Shown piece after piece: positions 1 through 7,250 of a DNA stretch of 64,000 nt; positions within the stretch are counted from its first letter, which is position 1; every line of letters begins with the position of its first letter. Source of the stretch: Nocardia blacklockiae (lineage in GTDB: Bacteria; Actinomycetota; Actinomycetes; Mycobacteriales; Mycobacteriaceae); NCBI RefSeq assembly GCF_015477355.1, contig NZ_JADLRJ010000016.1, positions 1 through 64,000 on the forward strand, read 5' to 3'. The position numbers and the translations under genes are program-made. The notes under the pieces were generated by a model. That model had not been told where the DNA came from and ran no database searches. It saw only the letters and a list, made by a program, of their open reading frames with translations.

Positions 1-1
1 C

Positions 2-187
2 GGGCGACGCACCGACCACGGCACCGGGGACGAGGCGGCGGTCAGCATGCCGCCGGAAATGGCGATCGTGCTCATCGGCGGCCTGCGGGAACTGATCGCC
101 GTCCAGGTCGAAAGCGGACGCCCGCTCACCGACCTCACCGACGCCGCGGTGGCGATCACCACCGCGCTGCTCACCACCACCGCCTGA
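2..187 (+). CDS. C-terminal end of a TetR-type regulator (partial)
   Basis: An open frame enters from the left edge and ends at the TGA at 185-187, giving about 61 residues. The visible part is helical. It contains a PPEMAIVLIGGLRELIAV segment and ends in VAITTALLTTTA, which resembles the last ligand-domain helices of TetR/AcrR regulators. The DNA-binding half lies outside the window, so the family call is an inference from the tail only. The downstream gene, a broken recombinase, starts on the same strand 170 bases later. Confidence 0.5.
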   Translation, partial: GRRTDHGTGDEAAVSMPPEMAIVLIGGLRELIAVQVESGRPLTDLTDAAVAITTALLTTTA

Positions 188-357
188 AGCCCGCCGAATC
201 GCCTCGCGAGGACTGAGAGCGTTCGGAAAACGAGCTTGATCTCAACCGGGTCGGCGCGGGTATCCGCGCAGGACGCGATGTTCGGAAACCCGCTCGTTTA
301 CCGGTACCCTCACACCAGGTTGTCGAACACGTGTGCCGAACGCTCGGGGGACCGGAG

Positions 358-937
358 ATGGCGCTCGTCGGGCTCGTGCGGGTGAGCACCAGTAAGCAGG
401 AGACCGCGCGTCAGCACGACGACCTCGATCCGATCTGCGTGCGAGTGTTCGAGGAGAAGCTCAGCGGCGCACTGAAGCTGGCCGACCGGCCCGGGCTGCA
501 GGCCGCGCTGGACTTCATGCGGCCCGGCGACATGCTCACCGTCCAGGAAGCCGACCGGCTCGGCCGCAACCTCCTCGAAGGGCTGATCGTGCTCAACGAT
601 CTGTTCCAGCAGGGCGTGGCCGTGAAGATCCTGCACGGCATCGCCGCCGGGGAGCACACCGAGCGGAGCCTGATCCTTGACCTGGCGCTCGCGCTCGCCG
701 AGGACCGGCGCCTCGACATCGCGCAAGACCCGCGACGGCCTGGACGCCGCCGCGCGCAGCGGTCGCAAGGGGGCCCCGGCCACGCGTGGTCGACGACGAC
801 AACGCCGCGCGATCCTCGCCCGCCATGACGAAGGCCAGTCGCTGCGGGAGATCGCGCGCGGTGTCGGCGTCAGCCTCGCGGTCGTGCACGCCGAGGTGAA
901 GGCCGCCGCCAGCGGCGCGGCGGAGGTCGTCTCGTGA
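358..937 (+). pseudogene. Serine recombinase (resolvase/invertase), frameshifted
   Basis: The first ~115 codons from ATG 358 encode a resolvase catalytic domain: VRVSTSKQ with the nucleophilic Ser, then EADRLGRNLLEGL and ILDLALALAEDRR. After about position 710 the homology jumps frame (RKTRDGLDAAARSGRKG), then to a third frame (PRVVDDD), then back (RRAILARHDEGQSLREIARGVGVSLAVVH, the C-terminal Hin-like HTH), ending at 935-937. Three frame changes within about 100 bases indicate decay rather than one error. An intact copy would be about 190 residues, the normal resolvase length. It is probably a relic of a Tn3-like or integrated element. Confidence 0.8.
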
Positions 938-952
938 ACGAGCGGGGCCTGG

Positions 953-1276
953 TCATTCCACCGGGTCGTAGGGAATCGCGAACTCGAAGTCGCGATGGCC
1001 GTAAGGGACGAGCTTCTTACCAGCTTGAGCCTTCCGCAGGTACTCGCGGACCTCGGCGGCGTCGCCAGCCCCGAGTCCGGCGCTCAGGCACTGCTCCTCG
1101 AAGGTCTCCGGGGTGACCCGCAACCGAGTCCACCGCTGCGGCTCGTTCATCAAGGTCGCCTTCATCTTCGCGAGTTCGTGAATCGACAGTTCGCCACCGG
1201 ACATCTCCGCATTGCGGGCAAGGAACTCGGCGATACTCACGATGTCCGCGGGAAGTTCCGAAACGTCCATGATCAC
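953..1276 (-). CDS. Hypothetical protein, 107 aa, antisense between two recombinase remnants
   Basis: This is a GTG start at 1276 (ATG alternative at 1270), and no strong Shine-Dalgarno sequence is visible. The product is acidic and helical: SELPADIVSIAEFLARNAE, then SIHELAKMKATLMNEPQRW, then a basic-aromatic end with GKKLVPYGHRDFEFAIPYD. Amino-acid usage looks protein-like and the frame is uninterrupted. No family was recognised. It lies on the opposite strand between the frameshifted recombinase and a second copy of the recombinase tail, so it may have arrived with the rearrangement that duplicated the tail. Confidence 0.6.
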   Translation of the reverse strand: MIMDVSELPADIVSIAEFLARNAEMSGGELSIHELAKMKATLMNEPQRWTRLRVTPETFEEQCLSAGLGAGDAAEVREYLRKAQAGKKLVPYGHRDFEFAIPYDPVE

Positions 1277-1377
1277 AGTGTCGCAGCCCCAGGTCAGCGC
1301 GACCGCGAATCCGCTCGGCTACTGACATCTCCCGGAAAAACCCTACTGACATGCCGTGGAAACGCGTGGGAACTCGC

Positions 1378-1518
1378 AACAAACGCCGCGCGATCCGGGG
1401 CCGCCACACCGAGGGCCAATCGCTGCGCGAGATCGCCCGCGGCGTGGGCGTCAGCCTGGCGGTAGTACACAGCGAGGTGAAGGCCGAGCAGGCAGCGGAA
1501 TCCGCAGGTCAGCCCTGA
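1378..1518 (+). pseudogene. Second copy of the recombinase C-terminal HTH tail
   Basis: An open frame reads NKRRAIRGRHTEGQSLREIARGVGVSLAVVH followed by SEVKAEQAAESAGQP and a stop. It is nearly identical to the tail of the recombinase remnant at 358-937 (GQSLREIARGVGVSLAVVH is identical). There is no catalytic domain in front of it, so this is a fragment. It marks either a duplication or the far end of a second recombinase whose front was deleted or replaced by the minus-strand gene at 953-1276. Confidence 0.7.
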
Positions 1519-1625
1519 CCCCTCACGTTGCATCCACTGAGTTTTCGTGCGGCCTACCGCTGGCATCTGCTGCGGTTTCCCCAGCTCAAGTCATTGACAT
1601 TCTCGTGCGGCCTCGCACCTGACCG

Positions 1626-1649
1626 ATGCGAAACATACTTGTTTCGCAT
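1626..1649. promoter_or_regulatory. Perfect 10-bp inverted repeat, candidate operator
   Basis: The arms ATGCGAAACA (1626-1635) and TGTTTCGCAT (1640-1649) are exact reverse complements around the spacer TACT. The repeat is AT-richer than its surroundings and no T-run follows, which favours a protein-binding operator over a terminator. It lies upstream of the Nudix-like gene and downstream of the recombinase tail. No protein can be assigned to it from the sequence. Confidence 0.55.
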
Positions 1650-1893
1650 GGCGTCCATCTCCTCCGAATTGCTTCGGGGATACGCCCGTTAATGGAGAGA
1701 AACGGACGCATACAGTGCGCCTTGGCCACACGAGGCCGAGCCATGGCCGTCCGTGAGCGGCGTCGATCCTTTCTCAATTCACAAGCCGGGTCCTGGAATT
1801 GCCCGTTCGTTAGGCACGGAGATCGTGGTCCTCGCCGTTCCGGACTGTGTGGCGGCGCGTGTAGCGGCAGTGAGCGTGGTTGGGTGTGCTGCT

Positions 1894-2391
1894 GTGACAG
1901 TCGAGATTTTCCGGTGGGTTCGCGGTCCTGTTCCGGACGGTATGACGGTGGCGCAGGTGTACGGGTGGTTGTTCGACGACACGGGCGCTGTGTTGATCCA
2001 AAATGTCGGCGACGGCTACAACCTGCCGGGCGGTTCCCCCGAGCCGCTCGATCAGGGTGATCCGGTGCGAACGCTGCGGCGGGAAGCGTTGGAGGAGTCG
2101 CAGGTCACGGTCGCTGACGTCGCGTATTTGGGTTTCGAGCTCGTCGAGCGGGGCGGGTCGATGGTGGCGTTGGTGCGGATGGCCGGCCGGATCGGTGAGT
2201 TTCTGCGACGCCATCCTGATCCTGATGGCGGTCGGTTGTTCGGGCGGCTGATGGTGCCGCTCGACGACGCGCCAGGGTTGCTGGGGTGGGGTTTGTCGGG
2301 GCGTGAGCAGGCGTCGGCCGCGGAGCGGGTCGCGGTGGCGCGGTGGGATTTGCCGGTGTCGTCGCCGGGCGTGGTCGTCTACAGGGAGTGA
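1894..2391 (+). CDS. Nudix hydrolase-like protein
   Basis: The core reads GWLFDDTGAVLIQNVGDGYNLPGG followed by a Nudix-type box (GGSPEPL...RREALEES), with the RREALEE glutamates expected to bind Mg2+. The box carries a few extra residues between the leading glycines and the RRE stretch. Family members cleave nucleoside-diphosphate-X bonds, and the substrate cannot be read here. GTG 1894 is chosen because the frame upstream to 1753 does not look like Nudix sequence; ATG 1941 is also possible. The last 13 bases overlap the convergent glycosyltransferase gene. Confidence 0.75.
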   Translation: MTVEIFRWVRGPVPDGMTVAQVYGWLFDDTGAVLIQNVGDGYNLPGGSPEPLDQGDPVRTLRREALEESQVTVADVAYLGFELVERGGSMVALVRMAGRIGEFLRRHPDPDGGRLFGRLMVPLDDAPGLLGWGLSGREQASAAERVAVARWDLPVSSPGVVVYRE

Positions 2392-3641
2392 TCGGCGAGG
2401 GGTGTGAGCCAGGGCGCTTGGTCAGTGAGCAGGCGGCGGACCGCGCGACGGTGGTCGAACCGGTCTCGAGCGAATTGTCGTGCGCGGTGGAGCATCTCGG
2501 TGCGGGCACCGGGCTCGAGAGTGAGCGCGGTGGTGAGGGTTTCGGCGAGGGCGGCGGGGTGTCGAGGTGGTGTGGTGAATCCGGTGTGGCCGTTGAGGAC
2601 TTGTTCGGCGAGTCCTCCGGCGGTGGTGGCAATGACGGGGCCGGCGCCGGCGGCGTAGGCCTCGATCGGTATGCGTCCGAAGGGTTCCGCGCGGGAGGGG
2701 ACGATGACGCCGCGCAGGTCGGGGTGTGTGAGCAGGGTGCGGAGGGCGGGTGTGAATCGGGTGAGCAGGGTAGCGTCGAAGGATTGGGTGGTGATGCGAT
2801 CGGCGAGGTGGCGCTGGTAGCGGTTGAGTTCCGGGTTGTCGGTGACGGCGGCCAGGACCAGGTGCGGGATGCCGGTGCTGGTGCGGCGCAGGATCGCGAG
2901 GGCGTCGAGGAGGTCGTCGAAGCCTTTGTAGGGGTGAGCGCGCCCCATGGCCAGGAGGAAGCCGCCGCGGGCCGCGTCGGGCAGCAGCCGGTCGTCGGCC
3001 GATCCGAGTGTCCAGTCGCGGGGTCCCAGGCCGTCGGGGAAGTCGATCAGGGTGTCGTGGGGGATCCAGTAGTGGCTGGTGAGGTGGTGTCGCATGTAGT
3101 GGGAGATGGCGGCGATCCGGCCGCCGTGGGTGCTGGTGGCGTGCAGGCCGTAGGACTCCCAGGCGCGGCGTTCGCGGTCGGCGGGTGCGTGGATGGCGGC
3201 GGTGGAGCGGGGCACGACCACCATGGTCGACACGACCTCGGCGGGCAGCAGTGCCGCGAGGCCGACGAACGGGACGTCGAAGGCGAGCACCAGCGAGGGC
3301 CTGCTGCCGGTGGGCGTGAGCCGCTGCAAGATGTCGGCGGTGTCGGTGACGAGCCGCCGGAACTGCGGTAGTCCGCCGAACCGGGTGCGGCCGCTGGTGC
3401 CGTTGTCGACGGGCACCACCTCGGTATGTGCTCGGGCGAGCAGTCGTTCGGTGTCGGCATGCCAGGCGCTGTCGTATTCGGGACTCGATACCGACAGCGA
3501 CACCGGCAGGACGACGAGCTTCACCTCGGGCGGCAGCAGGTCGATGAGGATGTCGAGGAAGACCCGGTTGGCGTGCCCGGCACCGGACCCGCATCCGTAG
3601 AAGCCGTCGTGCAGAGCGACGGTGAGCATCGGCCGGGTCAC
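2379..3641 (-). CDS. GT4-type glycosyltransferase
   Basis: This is a retaining GT-B glycosyltransferase of about 420 residues. The N-terminal half begins MLTVALHDGFYGCGSGAG. The C-terminal donor half carries LLAMGRAHPYKGFDDLLDAL and the nucleotide-sugar signature SRAEPFGRIPIEAYAAG...ATTAGGLAEQV, with the E-x7-E type glutamates of GT4 enzymes. GTG 3641 is chosen because it overlaps the stop of the kinase gene (GTGA), implying translational coupling; ATG 3629 is the alternative. It is last in the operon that starts with folE. The acceptor is unknown, and a pterin or nucleoside product of the upstream enzymes is an inference from context. Confidence 0.85.
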   Translation of the reverse strand: MTRPMLTVALHDGFYGCGSGAGHANRVFLDILIDLLPPEVKLVVLPVSLSVSSPEYDSAWHADTERLLARAHTEVVPVDNGTSGRTRFGGLPQFRRLVTDTADILQRLTPTGSRPSLVLAFDVPFVGLAALLPAEVVSTMVVVPRSTAAIHAPADRERRAWESYGLHATSTHGGRIAAISHYMRHHLTSHYWIPHDTLIDFPDGLGPRDWTLGSADDRLLPDAARGGFLLAMGRAHPYKGFDDLLDALAILRRTSTGIPHLVLAAVTDNPELNRYQRHLADRITTQSFDATLLTRFTPALRTLLTHPDLRGVIVPSRAEPFGRIPIEAYAAGAGPVIATTAGGLAEQVLNGHTGFTTPPRHPAALAETLTTALTLEPGARTEMLHRARQFARDRFDHRRAVRRLLTDQAPWLTPLADHSL

Positions 3642-4306
3642 CGCGGCACCTTCCGGTCGTCGCGACGACACCGCGTCTGGTCGAGTGCCTGGATGACGGT
3701 TTCGATCTCGGGGTGGTGCAGGTGGTGCCAGCTCGTGGTCGTCAGGCGTGCGGCCAGGGCGGGGTGGGTGGCGCGGAGGGCGGTGGCGGGGTCGGCGTAG
3801 AAGGCGGCCAGCCGGTGCAGGGCCGGCGTGGTGCTCCACGGGTGTGCTGTGGTGAGGCGGTGGCGGCGGCGCCGGAGGCTGGTGTCCACGCTGGTGGTCA
3901 GCACGAGGTAGGCGTCGGCGAGTGCCAGGACACCCGCGTCGAGGTGCGCGCAGATCCAGTCGGCCCGGCGTCTCAGGAGGGCCGGGTCGGCGATGCTGTG
4001 GGCGTAGGCCAGGATCGACAGCCAGTCGCGGTCGAGATACACGGGGCGGCCGGTGGCGGCGAGCGTGCGGGCCTGCTGGTGTTTGAGCAGGTAGTTGCGG
4101 GTGTGGGCGGTGTCGTCGTCGACGCCGGGGTGCTCGGCGAGCGGTACGACCGTTCCGGTGGGGGTGGTGTATTCGCCGATGACGTGACGGCCTTGGGCGG
4201 CAAGGAGCTTCGCGGTGGTGGTCTTGCCGGTGCCGGGCATGCCTTCGAGGACGAGCAGCGGTCCGGCCGGGTGGTCAGAACAATGCGGATTGGCCGGTGT
4301 CGGCAT
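3638..4306 (-). CDS. P-loop kinase, thymidylate-kinase-like
   Basis: The protein is 222 residues. The Walker A motif is LEGMPGTGKTT near residues 20-30, followed by a VYLDRDWLSILAYAHS segment that matches the DR-x3-S-x-AY lid or base-binding region of thymidylate and deoxynucleoside kinases. A later arginine-rich stretch (SLRRRRHRL) could form the LID. It probably phosphorylates a nucleotide or a small metabolite. The start ATG 4306 has AGGAGCGACG in front. It overlaps the DUF2797 gene by 32 bases and the glycosyltransferase by 4, consistent with one transcript. Confidence 0.75.
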   Translation of the reverse strand: MPTPANPHCSDHPAGPLLVLEGMPGTGKTTTAKLLAAQGRHVIGEYTTPTGTVVPLAEHPGVDDDTAHTRNYLLKHQQARTLAATGRPVYLDRDWLSILAYAHSIADPALLRRRADWICAHLDAGVLALADAYLVLTTSVDTSLRRRRHRLTTAHPWSTTPALHRLAAFYADPATALRATHPALAARLTTTSWHHLHHPEIETVIQALDQTRCRRDDRKVPR

Positions 4307-5198
4307 CGTCGCTCCTGGACAGATCGAGACTGGTGCGCGGTGTCCCGGACGTGCGGGTGGCGGTGGCCCGCTGGATGGGCCAGCCGGCCAGCAGGCGCGT
4401 GTTCAGCAGGACCGGGCCGTCGTCGGTGTCCAGCAGCAGCTCCCGGCCGATCAGGCAGCGGACCGATCCGGCGATCCGGGCGCCCGGCCGCAGCTCGGTG
4501 ATCTCGTCGACGCGGCCGGTGGGCAGGTGGTCGAGGCCGAACAGCGCGGTGTGGTCGACCGGTGTGCACGGCTGCCGTAGGAGGCCGCCCGGCCAGGGGA
4601 TCACCGCGCCGATCCGGGCGTAGGCGTCACGCAGCTCGGTGAGGTGCTGACCGGGGTCGCTCAGTCGTCCCCAGGCGGCGAGTTTGGTGGGTCGTCGGTA
4701 GCGTTCGGCGGCGATCCCGCTGTCGGCGATGGCTTTCTCCATCGCGCGGACCGCCGTCAGTCCTGCGCGGGTCAGCCAGGTGTAGGCCAGGGCGCCTTGT
4801 TCGGCGAGGCGGTCGCTGCCGCGGTCGGTGGCGGTGAGGCCGACCTTGAGCAGGCCCGGCCCGAGCCACGCCAGGTACAGGCCGTATTCGCGGCCGTCGT
4901 CGACCATCTGGTCACGGGCCAGCCGGTGCCCGGTGTCGGCGTCCGCGCACGCCGAGCATTGGGCGGTGGTCGCGGTGGCGGGGATCGAGGTGGTGAACGG
5001 GCACGGCTGGCGGCGGCCGGAGCCGGGCTTCCAGATGCCGACGCAGTGCCGTCGCCCGCCGGCCTCGAGGCCGATCGGTGCGCCGAGGTACAGGGGGCGG
5101 GAGCGTTGCGTGCCGGACGGGTCAACCGCGGTGAGGGCCGGTTGGTTGCGGGTCCAGGAGATGCCGGTGGCGGTCCATGCGGTCGGCGGCGTGGTCAT
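4275..5198 (-). CDS. DUF2797 family protein
   Basis: This is about 307 residues from ATG 5198 (GAGAGG ahead). The order is a short N-terminal domain with LYLGAPIGLEAGG, a cysteine-bearing segment (PCPFTTSIP...CSACADAD), then GREYGLYLAWLGPGLLKVGLT and RLAEQGALAYTWL, which match the DUF2797 core. This core has been related to GIY-YIG-like folds. No biochemical role is firmly established for the family. It sits mid-operon between the NDP-kinase-like and P-loop kinase genes. Its start lies inside the end of the upstream gene (77-base overlap), which is unusually long for this operon. Confidence 0.75.
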   Translation of the reverse strand: MTTPPTAWTATGISWTRNQPALTAVDPSGTQRSRPLYLGAPIGLEAGGRRHCVGIWKPGSGRRQPCPFTTSIPATATTAQCSACADADTGHRLARDQMVDDGREYGLYLAWLGPGLLKVGLTATDRGSDRLAEQGALAYTWLTRAGLTAVRAMEKAIADSGIAAERYRRPTKLAAWGRLSDPGQHLTELRDAYARIGAVIPWPGGLLRQPCTPVDHTALFGLDHLPTGRVDEITELRPGARIAGSVRCLIGRELLLDTDDGPVLLNTRLLAGWPIQRATATRTSGTPRTSLDLSRSDDADTGQSALF

Positions 5199-5949
5199 GC
5201 TCGTACCTCTCATACAGCGCGGTGAGGGTGTCGGGGCCGAACAGGTGCGCGATGTCGCACCAGGCGTCGCCGGGGTTGTCCGGCATGTGCAGGTGGTTGC
5301 GCAAGATATCGGTGCCGCCCAGCCGCCGCCGGATACCGGTTTTGATGTCCTTGGCGCTGGCCCGGCCGTCCGGATCGGCGAGGAGCAAAAACGCCCGGAC
5401 CGGGCCGGAGGTGAGGTAGTCGTCCTGCGCGAGGGTGTATTCTGCGCCGTAGGCGTCGGGATACAGGCGGCGGGCGTCGCTGGGCCGCAGCCGCATCGGT
5501 CTGCTGTCGACCATCTGATAGGAGCGCGCCAGCAGCGTGCGCACGGCGTCGCTGTCCGCGCCGGGTTTGGTCAGCGCGCACGACAGCCGCCACGCCGGCC
5601 AGATGATCTCGGGCGCCGCGGCGCGCATCGACTGCGCCCACTCCTGCAGGCACTCGCAGGCGCGCGGGCCGAGGATTTCGGGATGTCCGGGAGGCTCCAT
5701 CGCGCCCAGTTCGGCGGCATCCCGGCGGCACACCGAGCATCCGCTCCGCGCCGGGAGGGAGCCGATTCCCAGGATCCGGGTGCTGGTCGCGGCACGGTAG
5801 GACACCCACCAGCTATCCCACACGCTGTCCATCACCACGCCCGGCAGCTGCTCGGTGCGGGCGCAGAGCCGGCGCTCGACGGTCCACGCCAGCAGCGCCT
5901 TCACCCGGTCGCGGTGGCCTGCCCGGGCGGGGTCGACCTGGGTGCTCAC
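5122..5949 (-). CDS. Protein with an NDP-kinase-like C-terminal half
   Basis: The protein is 275 residues. Residues from about 165 onward resemble nucleoside diphosphate kinase: YLTSGPVRAFLLL (compare the SGPV-x-x-x-L strand), then KDIKTGIRRRLGG and RNHLHMPDNPGDAWCDIAHLFG. These match the NDPK segment N-x-x-H-x-SD with the phospho-accepting His retained. The first half contains cysteine pairs (CSVCRRDAAELG, CECLQEW) and is not recognised. GTG 5949 overlaps the stop of the pterin synthase (GTGA). The kinase activity is inferred from a short motif, so a diverged non-catalytic role is possible. Confidence 0.6.
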   Translation of the reverse strand: MSTQVDPARAGHRDRVKALLAWTVERRLCARTEQLPGVVMDSVWDSWWVSYRAATSTRILGIGSLPARSGCSVCRRDAAELGAMEPPGHPEILGPRACECLQEWAQSMRAAAPEIIWPAWRLSCALTKPGADSDAVRTLLARSYQMVDSRPMRLRPSDARRLYPDAYGAEYTLAQDDYLTSGPVRAFLLLADPDGRASAKDIKTGIRRRLGGTDILRNHLHMPDNPGDAWCDIAHLFGPDTLTALYERYEHDHAADRMDRHRHLLDPQPTGPHRG

Positions 5950-6470
5950 CGGTGCGCCCTCCTCGTCTCGGCAAGGATGAAGTCTGCTCGCGCGGTCGCC
6001 GCCGTGCCCGGAGCTTCCGACAACTCCAGTTCGACACCGTCGACGCCGTGCTCGGCCACGACCGGCAGCAGCTGTTCGAGCAGGTAGGTGGCGAGCAGTT
6101 CGGTCGAGGTGTTGGTGATCGGCAGCACCACCGTATCCCCCGCCGGGAACACATACCGTTTGCCCGGGCTCGCGACCCGCACGCTGTCACCCTCGTGTTC
6201 GATCACCACGCCCGGACAGTCCGCAGCGAGCAGCACGCGCCGGCGCAGCGGGGTGATCGCGTGGCGCAGCGCCGCTTTCACCGCGCTGAAATCCGCCACC
6301 ATCCCGGCCTTGCCCATCCCGCCGCGCAACCGCAGGACGGGAATGTAGGTGTGCCCGTGCAACGGCTCGAATTCGCCGTCGTGCCAGCCGGTGTGCGCGG
6401 CCGGGAACCGGAACTCCCCGCCACCGATCTCGATACTCGTTGTGCCGCTTACTGTTTCGCTGAGGTTCAC
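5946..6470 (-). CDS. 6-pyruvoyl-tetrahydropterin synthase family, PTPS-III-like
   Basis: The protein is 174 residues. FRFPAAH and PLHGHTYIPVLRLRG supply the zinc-binding histidines of the PTPS/QueD fold, and GMVADFSAVK follows as usual. The catalytic Cys of QueD or PTPS is absent, and EPLHGH instead gives the E-x-x-HGH signature. From published work on PTPS-III this signature marks enzymes that make 6-hydroxymethyl-dihydropterin from dihydroneopterin triphosphate, bypassing FolB. GTG 6470 follows AAGGACACGTC at the end of folE. The adjacent folE would supply the substrate. The functional subtype is an inference from the motif. Confidence 0.85.
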   Translation of the reverse strand: MNLSETVSGTTSIEIGGGEFRFPAAHTGWHDGEFEPLHGHTYIPVLRLRGGMGKAGMVADFSAVKAALRHAITPLRRRVLLAADCPGVVIEHEGDSVRVASPGKRYVFPAGDTVVLPITNTSTELLATYLLEQLLPVVAEHGVDGVELELSEAPGTAATARADFILAETRRAHR

Positions 6471-6480
6471 GACGTGTCCT

Positions 6481-7113
6481 TCAGTGCGGGGAGAAGGCGA
6501 GGGTGAAGAATTCGCTGCGCGCTCGCGGGTCGCCCAGGAGCCGGCCCAGCAGCGCGGAGGTGACGGTGGCGGTGCCGGGTGCCTGCGCGCCGCGCAGGGT
6601 CATGCACAAGTGTTCCGCGCGGACCACCACACCGACCCCTTCCGGGACGAGGTGGTCGGCCAGCCACTGCGCGATCTGCTGGGTCATGCGCTCTTGGGTT
6701 TGCGGGCGGCAGGCGAACAGCTCGACCACACGGGCGAGTTTGGAGATGCCGATGATTTGCCCGGCGGGCAGATAACCGACGTGCGCGGTGCCGATGAACG
6801 GCAGCCCGTGATGCTCACACACCGACCGGAAACCGATGTCCTGCACCAGCACCAGCTGCTCGTAATGCTCGTCGTTGTCGAACACCGTCAGATCGAACTC
6901 CCGCGGTGTCAGCAACTCCGCGTAGGCGCGGGCCATCCGGCCCGGCGTCTCCCGCAACGACGGACCGGCCAGATCGACCCCGAGCGCCCGCAGGAACGCG
7001 GCCGCGGCCACCTCCGCCTCGCTCATGTCCCGGTGCGCGGCGTCGGCGCTCACCCGCTGCCGGGCTCGCGGACGGTGCGGGGAGGTCGGGCCGGTCACCA
7101 GCGTGTCACTCAT
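6481..7113 (-). CDS. folE: GTP cyclohydrolase I
   Basis: The enzyme converts GTP to 7,8-dihydroneopterin triphosphate. The zinc site is visible as SVCEHHGLPFIG and EHLCMTLRG (Cys and His ligands). FIGTAHVGYLPAGQIIGISKLARVVELFACRPQTQE matches the family core. Length (~210 residues) is normal for a type I enzyme. ATG 7113 has GAGGA seven bases upstream and is preferred over a start at 7146. It is first in the minus-strand operon with the PTPS-type gene and is probably an accessory copy serving that operon rather than the housekeeping folate gene. Confidence 0.93.
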   Translation of the reverse strand: MSDTLVTGPTSPHRPRARQRVSADAAHRDMSEAEVAAAAFLRALGVDLAGPSLRETPGRMARAYAELLTPREFDLTVFDNDEHYEQLVLVQDIGFRSVCEHHGLPFIGTAHVGYLPAGQIIGISKLARVVELFACRPQTQERMTQQIAQWLADHLVPEGVGVVVRAEHLCMTLRGAQAPGTATVTSALLGRLLGDPRARSEFFTLAFSPH

Positions 7114-7180
7114 GGCGGTCCTCATTTCGTTTACCTTGCGGGCCAACGCGTGTGAGACCAGTGAACCGGTGGCGAGCCCG

Positions 7181-7218
7181 GTGAAGGAATGATGAACTGG
7201 ACCTCATTCACGCTTCAC
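7181..7218. promoter_or_regulatory. Two-part inverted repeat between folE and the XRE gene
   Basis: GTGAAGGAATGA (7181-7192) is mirrored by TCATTC (7204-7209) and CTTCAC (7213-7218), with three extra bases splitting the right arm. It lies in the divergent intergenic region between folE and the XRE regulator. An operator for that regulator is the simplest reading, but no binding motif is known to me for this family. No convincing -10/-35 pair can be assigned by eye. Confidence 0.35.
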
Positions 7219-7250
7219 TCAACTCACGCCGAAGCCGGGGGAACAGGGCT

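Noticed and set aside
2343-3371. 342-codon plus-strand ORF, Gly/Val-rich
   Set aside because: It is the antisense shadow of the GT4 gene; the minus frame has clear glycosyltransferase motifs and the plus frame has none.
4828-6087. 419-codon plus-strand ORF
   Set aside because: Shadow of the DUF2797, NDPK-like and PTPS genes; Arg/Pro-rich without motifs.
2379-7113. Possible 7-deazapurine (queuosine-like) DNA or nucleoside modification cluster
   Set aside because: Although folE and a QueD-fold gene are present, QueC, QueE and a transglycosylase are missing and the QueD cysteine is replaced.
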